Source of the DNA: an uncultured Clostridium sp.
Lineage (GTDB): Bacteria > Bacillota > Clostridia > TANB77 > CAG-508
NCBI GenBank assembly: GCA_900556345.1
Contig: USOM01000013.1
Span: forward strand, 1 to 10,885
Direction of reading: 5' to 3'
Length of the DNA stretch: 10,885 bases
Each line of letters begins with the position of its first letter. Positions within the stretch are counted from its first letter, which is position 1. This document shows, in pieces, positions 1 to 6,446 of the stretch. The notes under the pieces are model-generated. The model was not told where the DNA came from and did no database searches. It saw only the letters and a list, made by a program, of their open reading frames with translations. The translations under genes and the position numbers were made by a program.

Positions 1-1297
1 TATTATCTAATTCTGATATACTACTTTGTATATCATTTTGAAGTTGTACTTTTCTTTTTTCTATATTTGAAATATTTGCTTTTTGTTCATTTATATTTCC
101 CTCTATCTCATATTTTAAATCAGTATTTTCCTCAAGTTTTCTCTTGTCATTTTCGATTTCTAATTCTTTCTCAGATAAAGTTTTATTTATTTTTTCTAAT
201 TCACTTTGCTTTTCCTCAAGCTCTTTTTCATATTTTTCTTTATTTTCTTTTAGACTTTCTTTTTTGCTTAGTTTAAACTTCATCTCTTCTTCTGTTTTCG
301 AAATTTTTGCTTTTGTTTCCTCAATTTCTTCCTTAAACCTTTTTATATTTTCCTCGCTGTTTTCAATTTTAGATTTTGCAACATTAATCTCAGAAGTTAA
401 AGCTTCAACATCTTTTTGGCTTGTAAACCTTAAATTTTGAGTATTTTCTATTTCTTCTGTTAAATCATCAATTTGACCTTTTAGCTCTTCTTTAAGAATC
501 TTTATTTTCTCAAGTTTACCTTCCTCTAAATTGCAAGTATTTTGCATAATTTCGATGTCTTCTTGAACTTTTACCAAATCATTTTTATATTTTTCTATAT
601 TATATAAAAATAAACCAACTTCTATACTTTTAAGTTCATTTTTCAAATCCAAGTATCTTTTTGCCTTATCTGATTGTTGCTTTAATGGCTCTAAGTTAGC
701 TTCTATTTCTGTTAAAATATCATTTATCCTTAGGACATTTAGTTTGGTATGTTCTAACTTCTTCTCAGATTCTTCTTTTCTTGTTTTAAACTTTACAATT
801 CCTGCTGCTTCCTCAAATACATTTCTTCTATCTTCTGACTTGTTACTTAATATCTCATCAATTTTTCCTTGACCAATTATAGAATACCCATCTTTTCCGA
901 TTCCCGTATCCATAAACAATTCTAATATGTCTTTTAATCTACATTGTGTTTTATTTATGTAATATCCTGTTTCTCCACTTCTATATAATTTTCTTGTAAC
1001 TATTACTTCTTTATACTCAATTGGAAGTTTGCCATCTTGATTGTCAAATACGAGAGAGGCTTCTGCAAACCCTAATGATTTTCTATTTTGTGTTCCTGCA
1101 AATATTATATCTACCGATTTTCCACCACGAAGTTCTTTCATACTTTGCTCTCCAAGTACCCATCTGATTGCATCTGCTATGTTGCTTTTTCCCGAACCAT
1201 TTGGCCCTATTACACTTGTTATTCCTGGCATAAATTCTAGTACTGTTTTATCTGCAAATGACTTAAATCCTTGTAATTCTAATCTTTTTAAGTACAT
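1..1297 (-). CDS. smc: Chromosome segregation ATPase SMC, N-terminal part (runs off window)
   Basis: This is the ATPase of the bacterial condensin complex (with ScpA and ScpB), which compacts and separates newly replicated chromosomes. The first 432 codons are present and the frame is still open at position 1. The N-terminus reads MYLKRLELQGFKSFADKT. The Walker A motif GPNGSGKS is at residues 31-38, and the Q-loop segment YSIIGQGKIDEIL is at about 138-150, followed by EDRRNVFEEAAGI. From about residue 170 the sequence becomes a Glu/Lys-rich heptad-like coiled coil up to the window edge. The hinge, second coil and C-terminal Walker B/signature half should lie outside; the family is about 1,180 residues long. 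The start ATG at 1297 is preceded by AAAGG at good spacing. It is separated from the upstream ogg by a terminator, so it probably has its own promoter. Family assignment is very secure. Confidence 0.97.
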   Translation of the reverse strand, partial: MYLKRLELQGFKSFADKTVLEFMPGITSVIGPNGSGKSNIADAIRWVLGEQSMKELRGGKSVDIIFAGTQNRKSLGFAEASLVFDNQDGKLPIEYKEVIVTRKLYRSGETGYYINKTQCRLKDILELFMDTGIGKDGYSIIGQGKIDEILSNKSEDRRNVFEEAAGIVKFKTRKEESEKKLEHTKLNVLRINDILTEIEANLEPLKQQSDKAKRYLDLKNELKSIEVGLFLYNIEKYKNDLVKVQEDIEIMQNTCNLEEGKLEKIKILKEELKGQIDDLTEEIENTQNLRFTSQKDVEALTSEINVAKSKIENSEENIKRFKEEIEETKAKISKTEEEMKFKLSKKESLKENKEKYEKELEEKQSELEKINKTLSEKELEIENDKRKLEENTDLKYEIEGNINEQKANISNIEKRKVQLQNDIQSSISELDN

Positions 1298-1317
1298 ATT
1301 TTTTCCTTTCTTTGTTC

Positions 1318-1379
1318 TTTTGGGACCGGGTCTTTTTGGTACATATTATTTTGGGACCGAGTCTTTTGTGAACATTATT
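1318..1379. repeat. Tandem pair of 31-bp GGGACC repeats in the smc leader
   Basis: Two adjacent units of 31 bp (1318-1348 and 1349-1379) both begin TTTTGGGACCG, continue with GTCTTTT and end in a similar ACAT-containing tail; about 24 of 31 positions agree. They lie between the likely smc promoter and the smc start, so they would be transcribed as leader RNA. The core loosely resembles the left arm of the GGGGACGGTTC palindromes found elsewhere in this window, but no matching right arm is present. They may be degenerate relatives of that family. This relation is inferred. Confidence 0.6.
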
Positions 1380-1448
1380 TTAGTTGTATTTTATATTAAA
1401 ATGTCGTATTTTTCAAGGATCTGATTGACATAATTTTCAAAAAGTTAT

Positions 1449-1457
1449 ATAATACCA
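1449..1457 (-). promoter_or_regulatory. Candidate extended -10 promoter for smc
   Basis: On the minus strand TGG is followed directly by TATTAT, an extended -10 element. It lies downstream of the ogg terminator and about 150 nt upstream of the smc start. No good -35 hexamer sits 17 bp upstream. A weaker alternative, TTGAAA with TATAAA at a 15-bp spacing, lies closer to smc near 1400-1425. That smc needs a promoter here follows from the terminator just upstream; which element is used is uncertain. Confidence 0.35.
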
Positions 1458-1487
1458 CCATAATAAAAATTGAAGAAGTTAAAACTT

Positions 1488-1521
1488 AAAAAGAACTGCC
1501 AATCATTTGACAGTTCTTTTT
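1488..1521 (-). terminator. Intrinsic terminator after ogg
   Basis: An 11-bp perfect stem, AAAAAGAACTG pairing with CAGTTCTTTTT, encloses a 12-nt loop and ends in a U-run on the minus strand. It overlaps the ogg stop codon by two bases. Because of the matching A-run it may also work on the plus strand. It separates the topA-ogg unit from smc. Confidence 0.8.
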
Positions 1522-2384
1522 ACGCATCCCTCTTCCAATAAAACAAATACTGCTGAGCCAATCCCTCCAAATCGCCAAATTTTGCCTTAGCAATTCTAGC
1601 AATATCCTTCTTATTAACCTTAGTTTCATCAGGATTTTTAATATACAATTCATTCATAACTCTTCTAACCCAAACATCAATTGGAAAAACATCAAATCTT
1701 TTCAAATCTGAAAAAAGTAAAATACAATCAGCAACTTTAGGTCCAACACCAGAAAGAGTTAATAATTCTTCTCTTGCCTTTAAAGTATCTACATTATACA
1801 AATCTTTTAATACCACCTTATTTTCTAAAACCGTTCTAGTCGTTTCATATAACCTAATATCTCTAAAGCCTGTACCTAACTCTCTAAAATCTTGTACTTC
1901 AGCTTTTTTAAGTTCTTCTGGAGTTGGAAAAGTATAATATTTTTCTCCATTCCAATCAATTTCTTTTCCATATTTCTGAGATAACCTTTCAATAATTCCT
2001 TTTATTCTTGGAATATTGTTATTTGCAGAAATTATAAAAGAAATAATCGTCTCCCATAAATCTTGATTTAAAATTCTTATTCCTTCTCCATATTTAATAC
2101 TTAATTTAACATTTTCATCTATTTTAGAAAGTTTTTCTTTAATTTCAGAATAATTCCTGTTTAAATCAAAATAATTTGCTACAATTTCTTTAATATCACC
2201 GTTCAAGCATTCCTTTAAAAGCTATCTCATTATTTTGTTTTTGAACATTTAATACCCCTTGTTTAATTATTCCTGTATAACTTTTGTCTTGTTCTTCGTT
2301 CCATCTGAAGCATTGCCCACAGTCAAAAATGTGTTTTAGTTCAAATGAATCTTGATTTTTTAGAATATATTGTTGTTCTTGCAT
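1520..2384 (-). pseudogene. ogg: 8-oxoguanine DNA glycosylase, interrupted by a one-base frameshift
   Basis: This is a base-excision repair glycosylase/AP lyase that removes 8-oxoguanine from DNA. The reading frame is broken. An N-terminal piece starting MQEQQYILKNQDSFELKHIF (ATG at 2384, AGAGG 7 nt upstream) carries the OGG N-terminal domain with FDCGQCFRWNEE and stops at 2196. The remainder, from about 2206 to 1520, is in the +1 frame and carries SFIISANNNIPRI, the helix-hairpin-helix LSGVGPKVADC with the catalytic-type lysine, and FPIDVW with the catalytic aspartate. Dropping one T from the TTTT run at 2217-2220 joins the halves as IALKECLNGDIKEIV without a stop. The rejoined protein of about 287 residues is normal for the clostridial family, and all key residues are intact. 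The break could be a true recent mutation or a sequencing/assembly error. The gene starts 4 nt after topA, whose last codons contain its ribosome binding site. Confidence 0.88.
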
Positions 2385-2388
2385 TTGT

Positions 2389-4443
2389 TTACCTCTTTCT
2401 ACTAGTAGCTTTCTTTCTTGTCTTTTTCTCCCCAGTCTCAACCTTTTCTTGTTTTTCTGGGTCCCACTTTTCTCCTACTTTAGGCTTATTCCAAGAAATA
2501 TAATTACATTTATCTGGATTGTTTTCACAAACATAGAATTTTCTACCTCTTTTGGTTTTCTTAACTTGAATGACTCCCCCGCAATTAGGGCAAGGAACAT
2601 CAATTGTTTCCACAATAGGTTTAGCATTTCTGCATTCTGGAAAACCAGGACAGGCTAAAAATTTTCCATATCTTCCATATTTGTAAACCATTAGTCTTCC
2701 ACATTTTTCGCAAACTACATCTGAAACTTCATCTTCTAGCTTTACGTGTTCTAGTTCTTCCTCAACCTTTTCAACTTCTTTTATAAATGGTCCATAAAAC
2801 TCTCTAATTATGTTTTTCCACTTTTCTTCACCTTCTGCAATTCTATCAAATCTTGTTTCAATATTAGCAGTAAATTCTTCATTTACAACATCTGAAAAGT
2901 TTTCTACTAAAAGTTTATTTACTATTTTTCCAAGTTCTGTTGGAACAAGCTGTTTTTGCTCTTTTTGTATATAATGTCTTTCTAATATTGTTGTAATTGT
3001 TGGCGAATATGTTGATGGTCTACCTATTCCTTTTTCCTCTAAAGCTTTAACCAAACTTGCTTCTGTATATCTTGGTGGTGGTTCTGTAAAACTTTGTTTT
3101 GGATTAATTTTTTTCTTTTCTACTTCTTGTTTTACCTCTAATGGTGGTAACATTCCTTTTTCCTCAAGCTGTTTTTCGTCAGTTCCTTCTACATATAAAA
3201 CCATAAATCCTTGGAATTTTAAACTTTGCCCATTTGCTTTAAAGTCATAATCATTGGCTTTTATTGATACTTGCATTGTGTCATATACAGCTGCAGGCAT
3301 TTGACTTGCTAAAAATCTGTTATATATTAATTTATATAATTTATATTGTTCAGGTGTTAAATATTCTTTTATTTCATCTGGTGAAAGTTCAATATGTGCT
3401 GGTCTTATTGCCTCGTGTGCATCTTGAGCTTCTTTATTTGTTCTATAATATCTATTTTCATAGTATTTTTCACCATAAGTTTTCAAAATCTCTTCTTTTG
3501 CTGCTGCTCTTGCTTCTTCCGAAATTCTTGTTGAATCTGTTCTCATATATGTAATAAGTCCTGTATGACCTTGTGGTAGTTTTATTCCTTCATAAAGAAC
3601 TTGTGCAACTGACATTGTTCTTTTTAATGTAAAGTTTAATTTTCTTGAAGCCTCTTGTTGCATTGTACTTGTTGTAAATGGTGGTGCTGGCTGTCTCTTT
3701 CTCTCACTTTTCTTTATGTCTGTTACTATATATTTGGCATTCTCTATATCTTTTAAAATTTCATCCACTTCTTCTTTAGAATGAAGTTCTATTTTTTTGT
3801 TATTTTTTCCTGTAAAATGAGCCTCAAATTCTTTTTTAGAATTTTTGTCTAATAAATTTACATATATATTCCAATATTCTTCTGGAATAAAGTTTTCAAT
3901 TTCATTTTCTCTATCAACTATTAGTTTAACTGCAACTGATTGCACACGTCCTGCTGATAGCCCTCTTTTTACTTTTTTCCAAAGAACTGGACTTATTTTA
4001 TATCCAACTATTCTATCTAAAACCCTTCTTGCTTGCTGAGCATCAACTAAATTTATGTCTATATCTCTTGGTTCTTTAATAGCTTTTTGCACAGCTCCTT
4101 TTGTTATCTCATTAAATGTAACTCTTGTAATCTTTCTTTTATCTTCTTCTAAAATATGAGCTAAATGCCATGCAATAGCTTCTCCCTCACGGTCCGGGTC
4201 GGTTGCAAGATATACTTTTTTAGCTTGTTTTGCATCTTTTTTTAAAGATTTTATTAAATCTCCCTTTCCTCTAATATTTATATATTGTGGTTCAAAATCG
4301 TGTTCTATATCTACTCCTAATTTTGACTTAGGTAAATCTCTTATATGACCCATTGAGGCTACAACTTTTGTGCTTCCTCCTAAGAATTTTTTTATTGTGT
4401 TTGCCTTTGCAGGTGATTCCACTATTATTAATTTGTCAGCCAT
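2389..4443 (-). CDS. topA: DNA topoisomerase I (type IA)
   Basis: This enzyme relaxes negative supercoils by single-strand passage through a 5'-phosphotyrosine link. The 684-residue protein is complete. The TOPRIM domain starts with LIIVESPAKA (Glu9) and has TDPDREGE with acidic residues 82, 84 and 86. The catalytic tyrosine is Tyr299 in GLITYMRTDSTRI, with Arg301 next to it. GIGRPSTYSPTI (about 472-483) is the conserved late core motif. The C-terminus carries two four-cysteine zinc ribbons (Cys578/581/598/604 and Cys618/621/639/646) and then a lysine/arginine-rich tail suited to DNA contact. The start ATG has AAAGGAG at 6 nt spacing and a promoter with 17-bp spacing upstream. ogg follows after 4 nt, so the two are probably co-transcribed and translationally coupled. 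Assignment is secure. Confidence 0.98.
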   Translation of the reverse strand: MADKLIIVESPAKANTIKKFLGGSTKVVASMGHIRDLPKSKLGVDIEHDFEPQYINIRGKGDLIKSLKKDAKQAKKVYLATDPDREGEAIAWHLAHILEEDKRKITRVTFNEITKGAVQKAIKEPRDIDINLVDAQQARRVLDRIVGYKISPVLWKKVKRGLSAGRVQSVAVKLIVDRENEIENFIPEEYWNIYVNLLDKNSKKEFEAHFTGKNNKKIELHSKEEVDEILKDIENAKYIVTDIKKSERKRQPAPPFTTSTMQQEASRKLNFTLKRTMSVAQVLYEGIKLPQGHTGLITYMRTDSTRISEEARAAAKEEILKTYGEKYYENRYYRTNKEAQDAHEAIRPAHIELSPDEIKEYLTPEQYKLYKLIYNRFLASQMPAAVYDTMQVSIKANDYDFKANGQSLKFQGFMVLYVEGTDEKQLEEKGMLPPLEVKQEVEKKKINPKQSFTEPPPRYTEASLVKALEEKGIGRPSTYSPTITTILERHYIQKEQKQLVPTELGKIVNKLLVENFSDVVNEEFTANIETRFDRIAEGEEKWKNIIREFYGPFIKEVEKVEEELEHVKLEDEVSDVVCEKCGRLMVYKYGRYGKFLACPGFPECRNAKPIVETIDVPCPNCGGVIQVKKTKRGRKFYVCENNPDKCNYISWNKPKVGEKWDPEKQEKVETGEKKTRKKATSRKR

Positions 4444-4477
4444 TATTTGCTCCTTTCAAATCATTGAATCGTATTAA

Positions 4478-4506
4478 ATTATACAAACATTTGGGCTAAA
4501 AGTCAA
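4478..4506 (-). promoter_or_regulatory. Promoter for topA-ogg
   Basis: On the minus strand TTGACT (4506-4501), a 17-bp spacer and a perfect TATAAT (4483-4478) form a strong housekeeping sigma-type promoter 35 nt upstream of the topA start. It lies between the palindromic repeat and topA. Confidence 0.85.
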
Positions 4507-4531
4507 TGGAAAATCCCAATTGGTGACAGAC

Positions 4532-4585
4532 TTTTTGTATTGGGGACGGTTCTTTTCGCGAAAAGAACCGTCCCCAATACAAAAA
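4532..4585. repeat. 54-bp perfect palindrome, GGGGACGGTTC core (copy 1)
   Basis: Two 27-bp arms are perfectly complementary with no loop and are centred between 4558 and 4559 (TTCG/CGAA). The arm reads from outside TTTTTGTATTGGGGACGGTT and then CTTTTCG. The right end merges with the U-tract of the terminator of the DUF6514-like gene. A second copy with the same core lies at 7187-7245. It looks like a REP-type interspersed palindromic repeat; no transposase is in the window. Being flanked by A- and T-runs, it could also act as a bidirectional terminator. Confidence 0.9.
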
Positions 4586-4612
4586 AAGAGAAGCAAAATT
4601 ATCTTCGCTTCT
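4581..4612 (-). terminator. Intrinsic terminator of the DUF6514-like gene
   Basis: On the minus strand AGAAGCGAAG pairs with TTTTGCTTCT (10 bp including two G-U pairs) around the loop ATAA, followed by C and seven T. It overlaps the stop codon. Its T-run is also the outer arm of the palindrome at 4532-4585. Confidence 0.85.
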
Positions 4613-4946
4613 ACACTTTTTGTAAATCTTCTAAAACATCTTCAACACCAATTGGTGTTACTTCATTGTTTCTGAGTAATGTTAAAATTCTATCTGCTTC
4701 ATTTATGTCATTTGTTATATCACTCACTTCCTTAGTTTCAATTTTAACATTACCATCTAGGTACTCCGTTTTTACTACCTCTATTCCATATTTTCCCTTA
4801 GTATTTTCTGTTTCTTTTACTTGGTTTGTGTTTTTAACATTTTCATCTCGTGCTATTTTGTAATACTCTAGCTTTATTGGATATTTAATCCCAGCTTCCT
4901 CCAAATGTTCTTTGGAAATAAATATTCCATCAAAAAATGTTTTCAA
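4611..4946 (-). CDS. Small conserved protein of unknown function, DUF6514-like
   Basis: This is a 111-residue soluble, acidic protein with no signal peptide or membrane segment. The second half (KYGIEVVKTEYLDGNVKIET, then VSDITNDINEADRILTLL and NEVTPIGVEDVLEDLQ) resembles the clostridial DUF6514 family as I remember it: a short beta-rich part followed by helices and a VTP-x-x-x-x-DVxED ending. No function is known and none is proposed. The start is taken as TTG at 4946 because AAAGGA lies about 8 nt upstream; the ATG just before it is out of frame and stops after three codons. It forms its own unit, with an extended -10 promoter about 40 nt upstream and a terminator overlapping the stop, although read-through from the membrane protein gene is possible since no terminator is seen between them. 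Confidence 0.75.
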   Translation of the reverse strand: MKTFFDGIFISKEHLEEAGIKYPIKLEYYKIARDENVKNTNQVKETENTKGKYGIEVVKTEYLDGNVKIETKEVSDITNDINEADRILTLLRNNEVTPIGVEDVLEDLQKV

Positions 4947-4984
4947 AATGACATCCTTTCTTCATTTTTCAACAACCTTTACAT

Positions 4985-5013
4985 AATATATCACAATCTT
5001 TTTAAAATTGCAA
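4985..5013 (-). promoter_or_regulatory. Promoter for the DUF6514-like gene
   Basis: On the minus strand TTGCAA (5013-5008), a 17-bp spacer and TATATT (4990-4985) preceded by TGA give a good extended -10 promoter. The -35 hexamer TTGCAA recurs in the promoters of the M23 peptidase and hpf. Confidence 0.8.
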
Positions 5014-5073
5014 TAGTATTTTCGAATTTTCTTTGATTTATTCGCATTTTTCGACATTATTCTACATAATCAC

Positions 5074-5619
5074 TTACTTGTTTATTTTGGATTTTCCAAG
5101 AATTTTTCCAACCATATCTACAATTTTAGTAGATTCTTTATTAGCAATACCTTTTCCTATAGCTTTTCCACTAACAGTAATAGATGCAACAAAAGCACTT
5201 ACTAAAAACTGAATATTGCTTGAAACTCCATAAGTATTAGATATTTTTAAAGCAATCATAGCACTTATGGCACCACTTACAACACCACAAATGTCCCCTA
5301 TTACGTCTGCACAAATATTTGCAACTTTTGATGCATTTTTTATAAGTTTAAGCGATGTTTTGGCGCCCTTTGCTTTTTTAGTTGCTTTTGCGTGAAAGTG
5401 TCCTTCTTCTGCAACTGTTACTGCAACTCCTATTATATCGAAAACTATACCAATTAATATAACTGCAATCAATATTATTATAGACGCAAATATATTTAGT
5501 TTTTCTATTCCATTATTTGATATAAATGATACTGCACCTGACAATATAAATGTTAACACAAAAGCTTGCAGGGCCCATTTTATGTTTGAATTATCTTGTT
5601 TATTATTTTTTTCTTTCAT
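5074..5619 (-). CDS. oapA: OapA-like membrane partner of OLE RNA
   Basis: This is a 181-residue integral membrane protein. Four hydrophobic helices are visible at about 15-33, 42-69, 104-126 and 134-152. Between helices 2 and 3 lies a lysine-rich loop (HAKATKKAKGAK, 76-87, continuing to about 98). Signatures are FDIIGVAVT (60-68) and DVIGD (105-109), a DxxxD motif inside a membrane helix. Homologues I recall in Clostridia carry FDIIG-AVT and VGDICG-type segments and are often labelled Mg2+/Co2+ transporter CorB. OapA binds OLE RNA and holds it at the membrane, and loss of the complex changes stress and Mg2+ tolerance in Bacillus halodurans (family knowledge). The position directly after a structured RNA of about 0.6 kb supports this identity. 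The basic loop as RNA contact is my inference. No separate promoter is seen, so expression probably depends on read-through from the RNA. The strong Shine-Dalgarno is oddly far from the ATG. A generic CorB/DUF21-like membrane protein is the alternative. Confidence 0.8.
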   Translation of the reverse strand: MKEKNNKQDNSNIKWALQAFVLTFILSGAVSFISNNGIEKLNIFASIIILIAVILIGIVFDIIGVAVTVAEEGHFHAKATKKAKGAKTSLKLIKNASKVANICADVIGDICGVVSGAISAMIALKISNTYGVSSNIQFLVSAFVASITVSGKAIGKGIANKESTKIVDMVGKILGKSKINK

Positions 5620-5653
5620 ATTTTTTAAGACCTATTTGGCCTAATTCCTCCTT
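5620..5653 (-). promoter_or_regulatory. Distant Shine-Dalgarno with bridging hairpin before oapA
   Basis: A perfect AAGGAGG (5653-5647) is 27 nt from the only usable ATG (5619), and an in-frame TAG excludes an earlier start close to it. Between them TTAGGCC and GGTCTTAA can pair around the loop AAATA (7 bp including one G-U, one bulged U). Folding leaves 2 nt before and 5 nt after the stem, an effective spacing of 7 nt. The bases are seen; the bridging role is inferred. Confidence 0.5.
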
Positions 5654-5667
5654 AAATTATTTTTTGT

Positions 5668-5697
5668 AAAAAAAAGAAAATAGAATTTGTTCTATTT
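5668..5697 (-). terminator. Weak A-U stem terminator at the 3' end of the OLE-like RNA
   Basis: On the minus strand AAATAGAA pairs with TTCTATTT (8 bp, one G-C pair) around the loop CAAA, followed by T, C and then eight T. The long U-run is typical, but the stem is weak, so partial read-through into oapA is plausible. It gives the RNA a defined 3' end about 50 nt before the oapA start. Confidence 0.7.
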
Positions 5698-6246
5698 CCA
5701 AGATTAAAGTTTGATAGATGGTAAAAACTCAAGTAAATTTTACGGTTTAGGTCTGGTTGAATTTCTCTATTTCTTACTATATATTACTACATAGCCGTTT
5801 CCGTTTAAAAGAAACATCTAAGTTAATCCTTAGACACCAGATCGCCACTTAAGTCCGTACCTTAATCCTTAAGTTTCCTTGCTTGTTAATTCTAGCAAAC
5901 ATTCTAGAAGTTTTCCTTGACATACTTTTATTTATTGCTAGTCTCTTTTGCAAATGCAATTTCATAAATGATAAAATAATCCCAATACATTCACTCAAGA
6001 CAGGCTACTCTATGTATTTTGTGTCTTGGCACTCACCATAGGTTTTACTTAAAGTATTTTAAGTTTCAGCGAAACAAGGGTAAACAAATATATGCCATTA
6101 TATTCTTCCCTTACCTCTTTCTTCCTACTCACACACAAAACTGGCATTTCGCGCACAAACAAGAAGCCCTAATTCGTATGCCCTTTAGTGGATTTTTAGC
6201 CCCACCCTCACAATAAAAAAGCACGACTAGAATAATGCACCATCGC
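5668..6246 (-). ncRNA. ole: Probable OLE RNA (ornate large structured RNA)
   Basis: This is a gene-free transcript of about 580 nt between a strong promoter (6252-6279) and a poly-U terminator, directly upstream of an OapA-like gene. OLE RNAs are about 600 nt and typically sit upstream of this membrane protein gene. Local pairing is dense. Stems (plus-strand coordinates) include 5817-5822 with 5829-5834, 5847-5853 with 5868-5874, 5892-5898 with 5935-5941, 5996-6002 with 6022-6028, 6010-6014 with 6037-6041, 6047-6053 with 6058-6064, and 6063-6067 with 6071-6075. The third and fourth listed long stems interleave with their neighbours in one place: 5996-6028 and 6010-6041 form a possible pseudoknot. 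AAGGATTAA occurs twice near the 3' part. It does not look like tmRNA (no tRNA-like 3' end or tag reading frame) or RNase P RNA (no GAGGAAAGTC-type 5' motif). OLE forms a membrane ribonucleoprotein with OapA and other proteins. Exact ends are estimates. Confidence 0.78.
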
Positions 6247-6251
6247 GTTAT

Positions 6252-6279
6252 ATTATACCAAATTTTTCCAATATTTCAA
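6252..6279 (-). promoter_or_regulatory. Strong promoter of the OLE-like RNA
   Basis: On the minus strand TTGAAA (6279-6274), a 16-bp spacer and a perfect TATAAT (6257-6252) preceded by TGG form an extended -10 promoter. The expected start is around 6244-6246. It is among the best promoters in the window, fitting an abundant structural RNA. The rest of the 210-bp gap to tmk is A/T-rich and holds only the tmk terminator. Confidence 0.85.
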
Positions 6280-6404
6280 ATCCATTAAAGTTACATTGTA
6301 CTTACTTTTAATTATCTTTTTGATTAATAATTTTGTTATTTTTATTTTTTCTCATTATATCTTGCTTTTTCTCTCGTTTTTATTGTTTTTTCATTATTAA
6401 ATCA

Positions 6405-6440
6405 AAAGACATAATTAAATTTAGATCTAACTATGTCTTT
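6405..6440 (-). terminator. Probable terminator after tmk
   Basis: A 9-bp perfect stem, AAAGACATA with TATGTCTTT, encloses an 18-nt loop containing the palindrome TTAGATCTAA. It starts 7 nt after the tmk stop. The following U-run (TTTTGATTT) is short, so the strength is uncertain. Confidence 0.6.
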
Positions 6441-6446
6441 ATTTTA

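Noticed and set aside
1041..1424. Plus-strand open frame opposite smc, and similar plus-strand frames opposite topA, tmk and the helicase
   Set aside because: They are shadows of well-supported minus-strand genes, lack ribosome binding sites and have low-complexity translations.
2196..2230. Programmed ribosomal frameshift in ogg
   Set aside because: The site TTTTAAA does not fit a standard slippery heptamer in the needed direction, no stop-codon-dependent +1 site of the prfB type is present, and Ogg is not known to use frameshifting.
4532..4585. Palindrome as a CRISPR repeat or phage attachment site
   Set aside because: There is no regular spacer array and no integrase or flanking duplication. 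Two dispersed hairpin copies at terminators fit a REP-type repeat better.
6019..6216. Plus-strand reading frame of 65 codons inside the structured RNA region
   Set aside because: It runs antisense to the strong promoter and stems, has no ribosome binding site and its translation looks like no protein family.
5668..6246. tmRNA, RNase P RNA or SRP RNA as identity of the structured RNA
   Set aside because: No tRNA-like 3' end or tag frame, no RNase P conserved 5' motif, and too long for SRP RNA. The adjacent OapA-like gene points to OLE instead.
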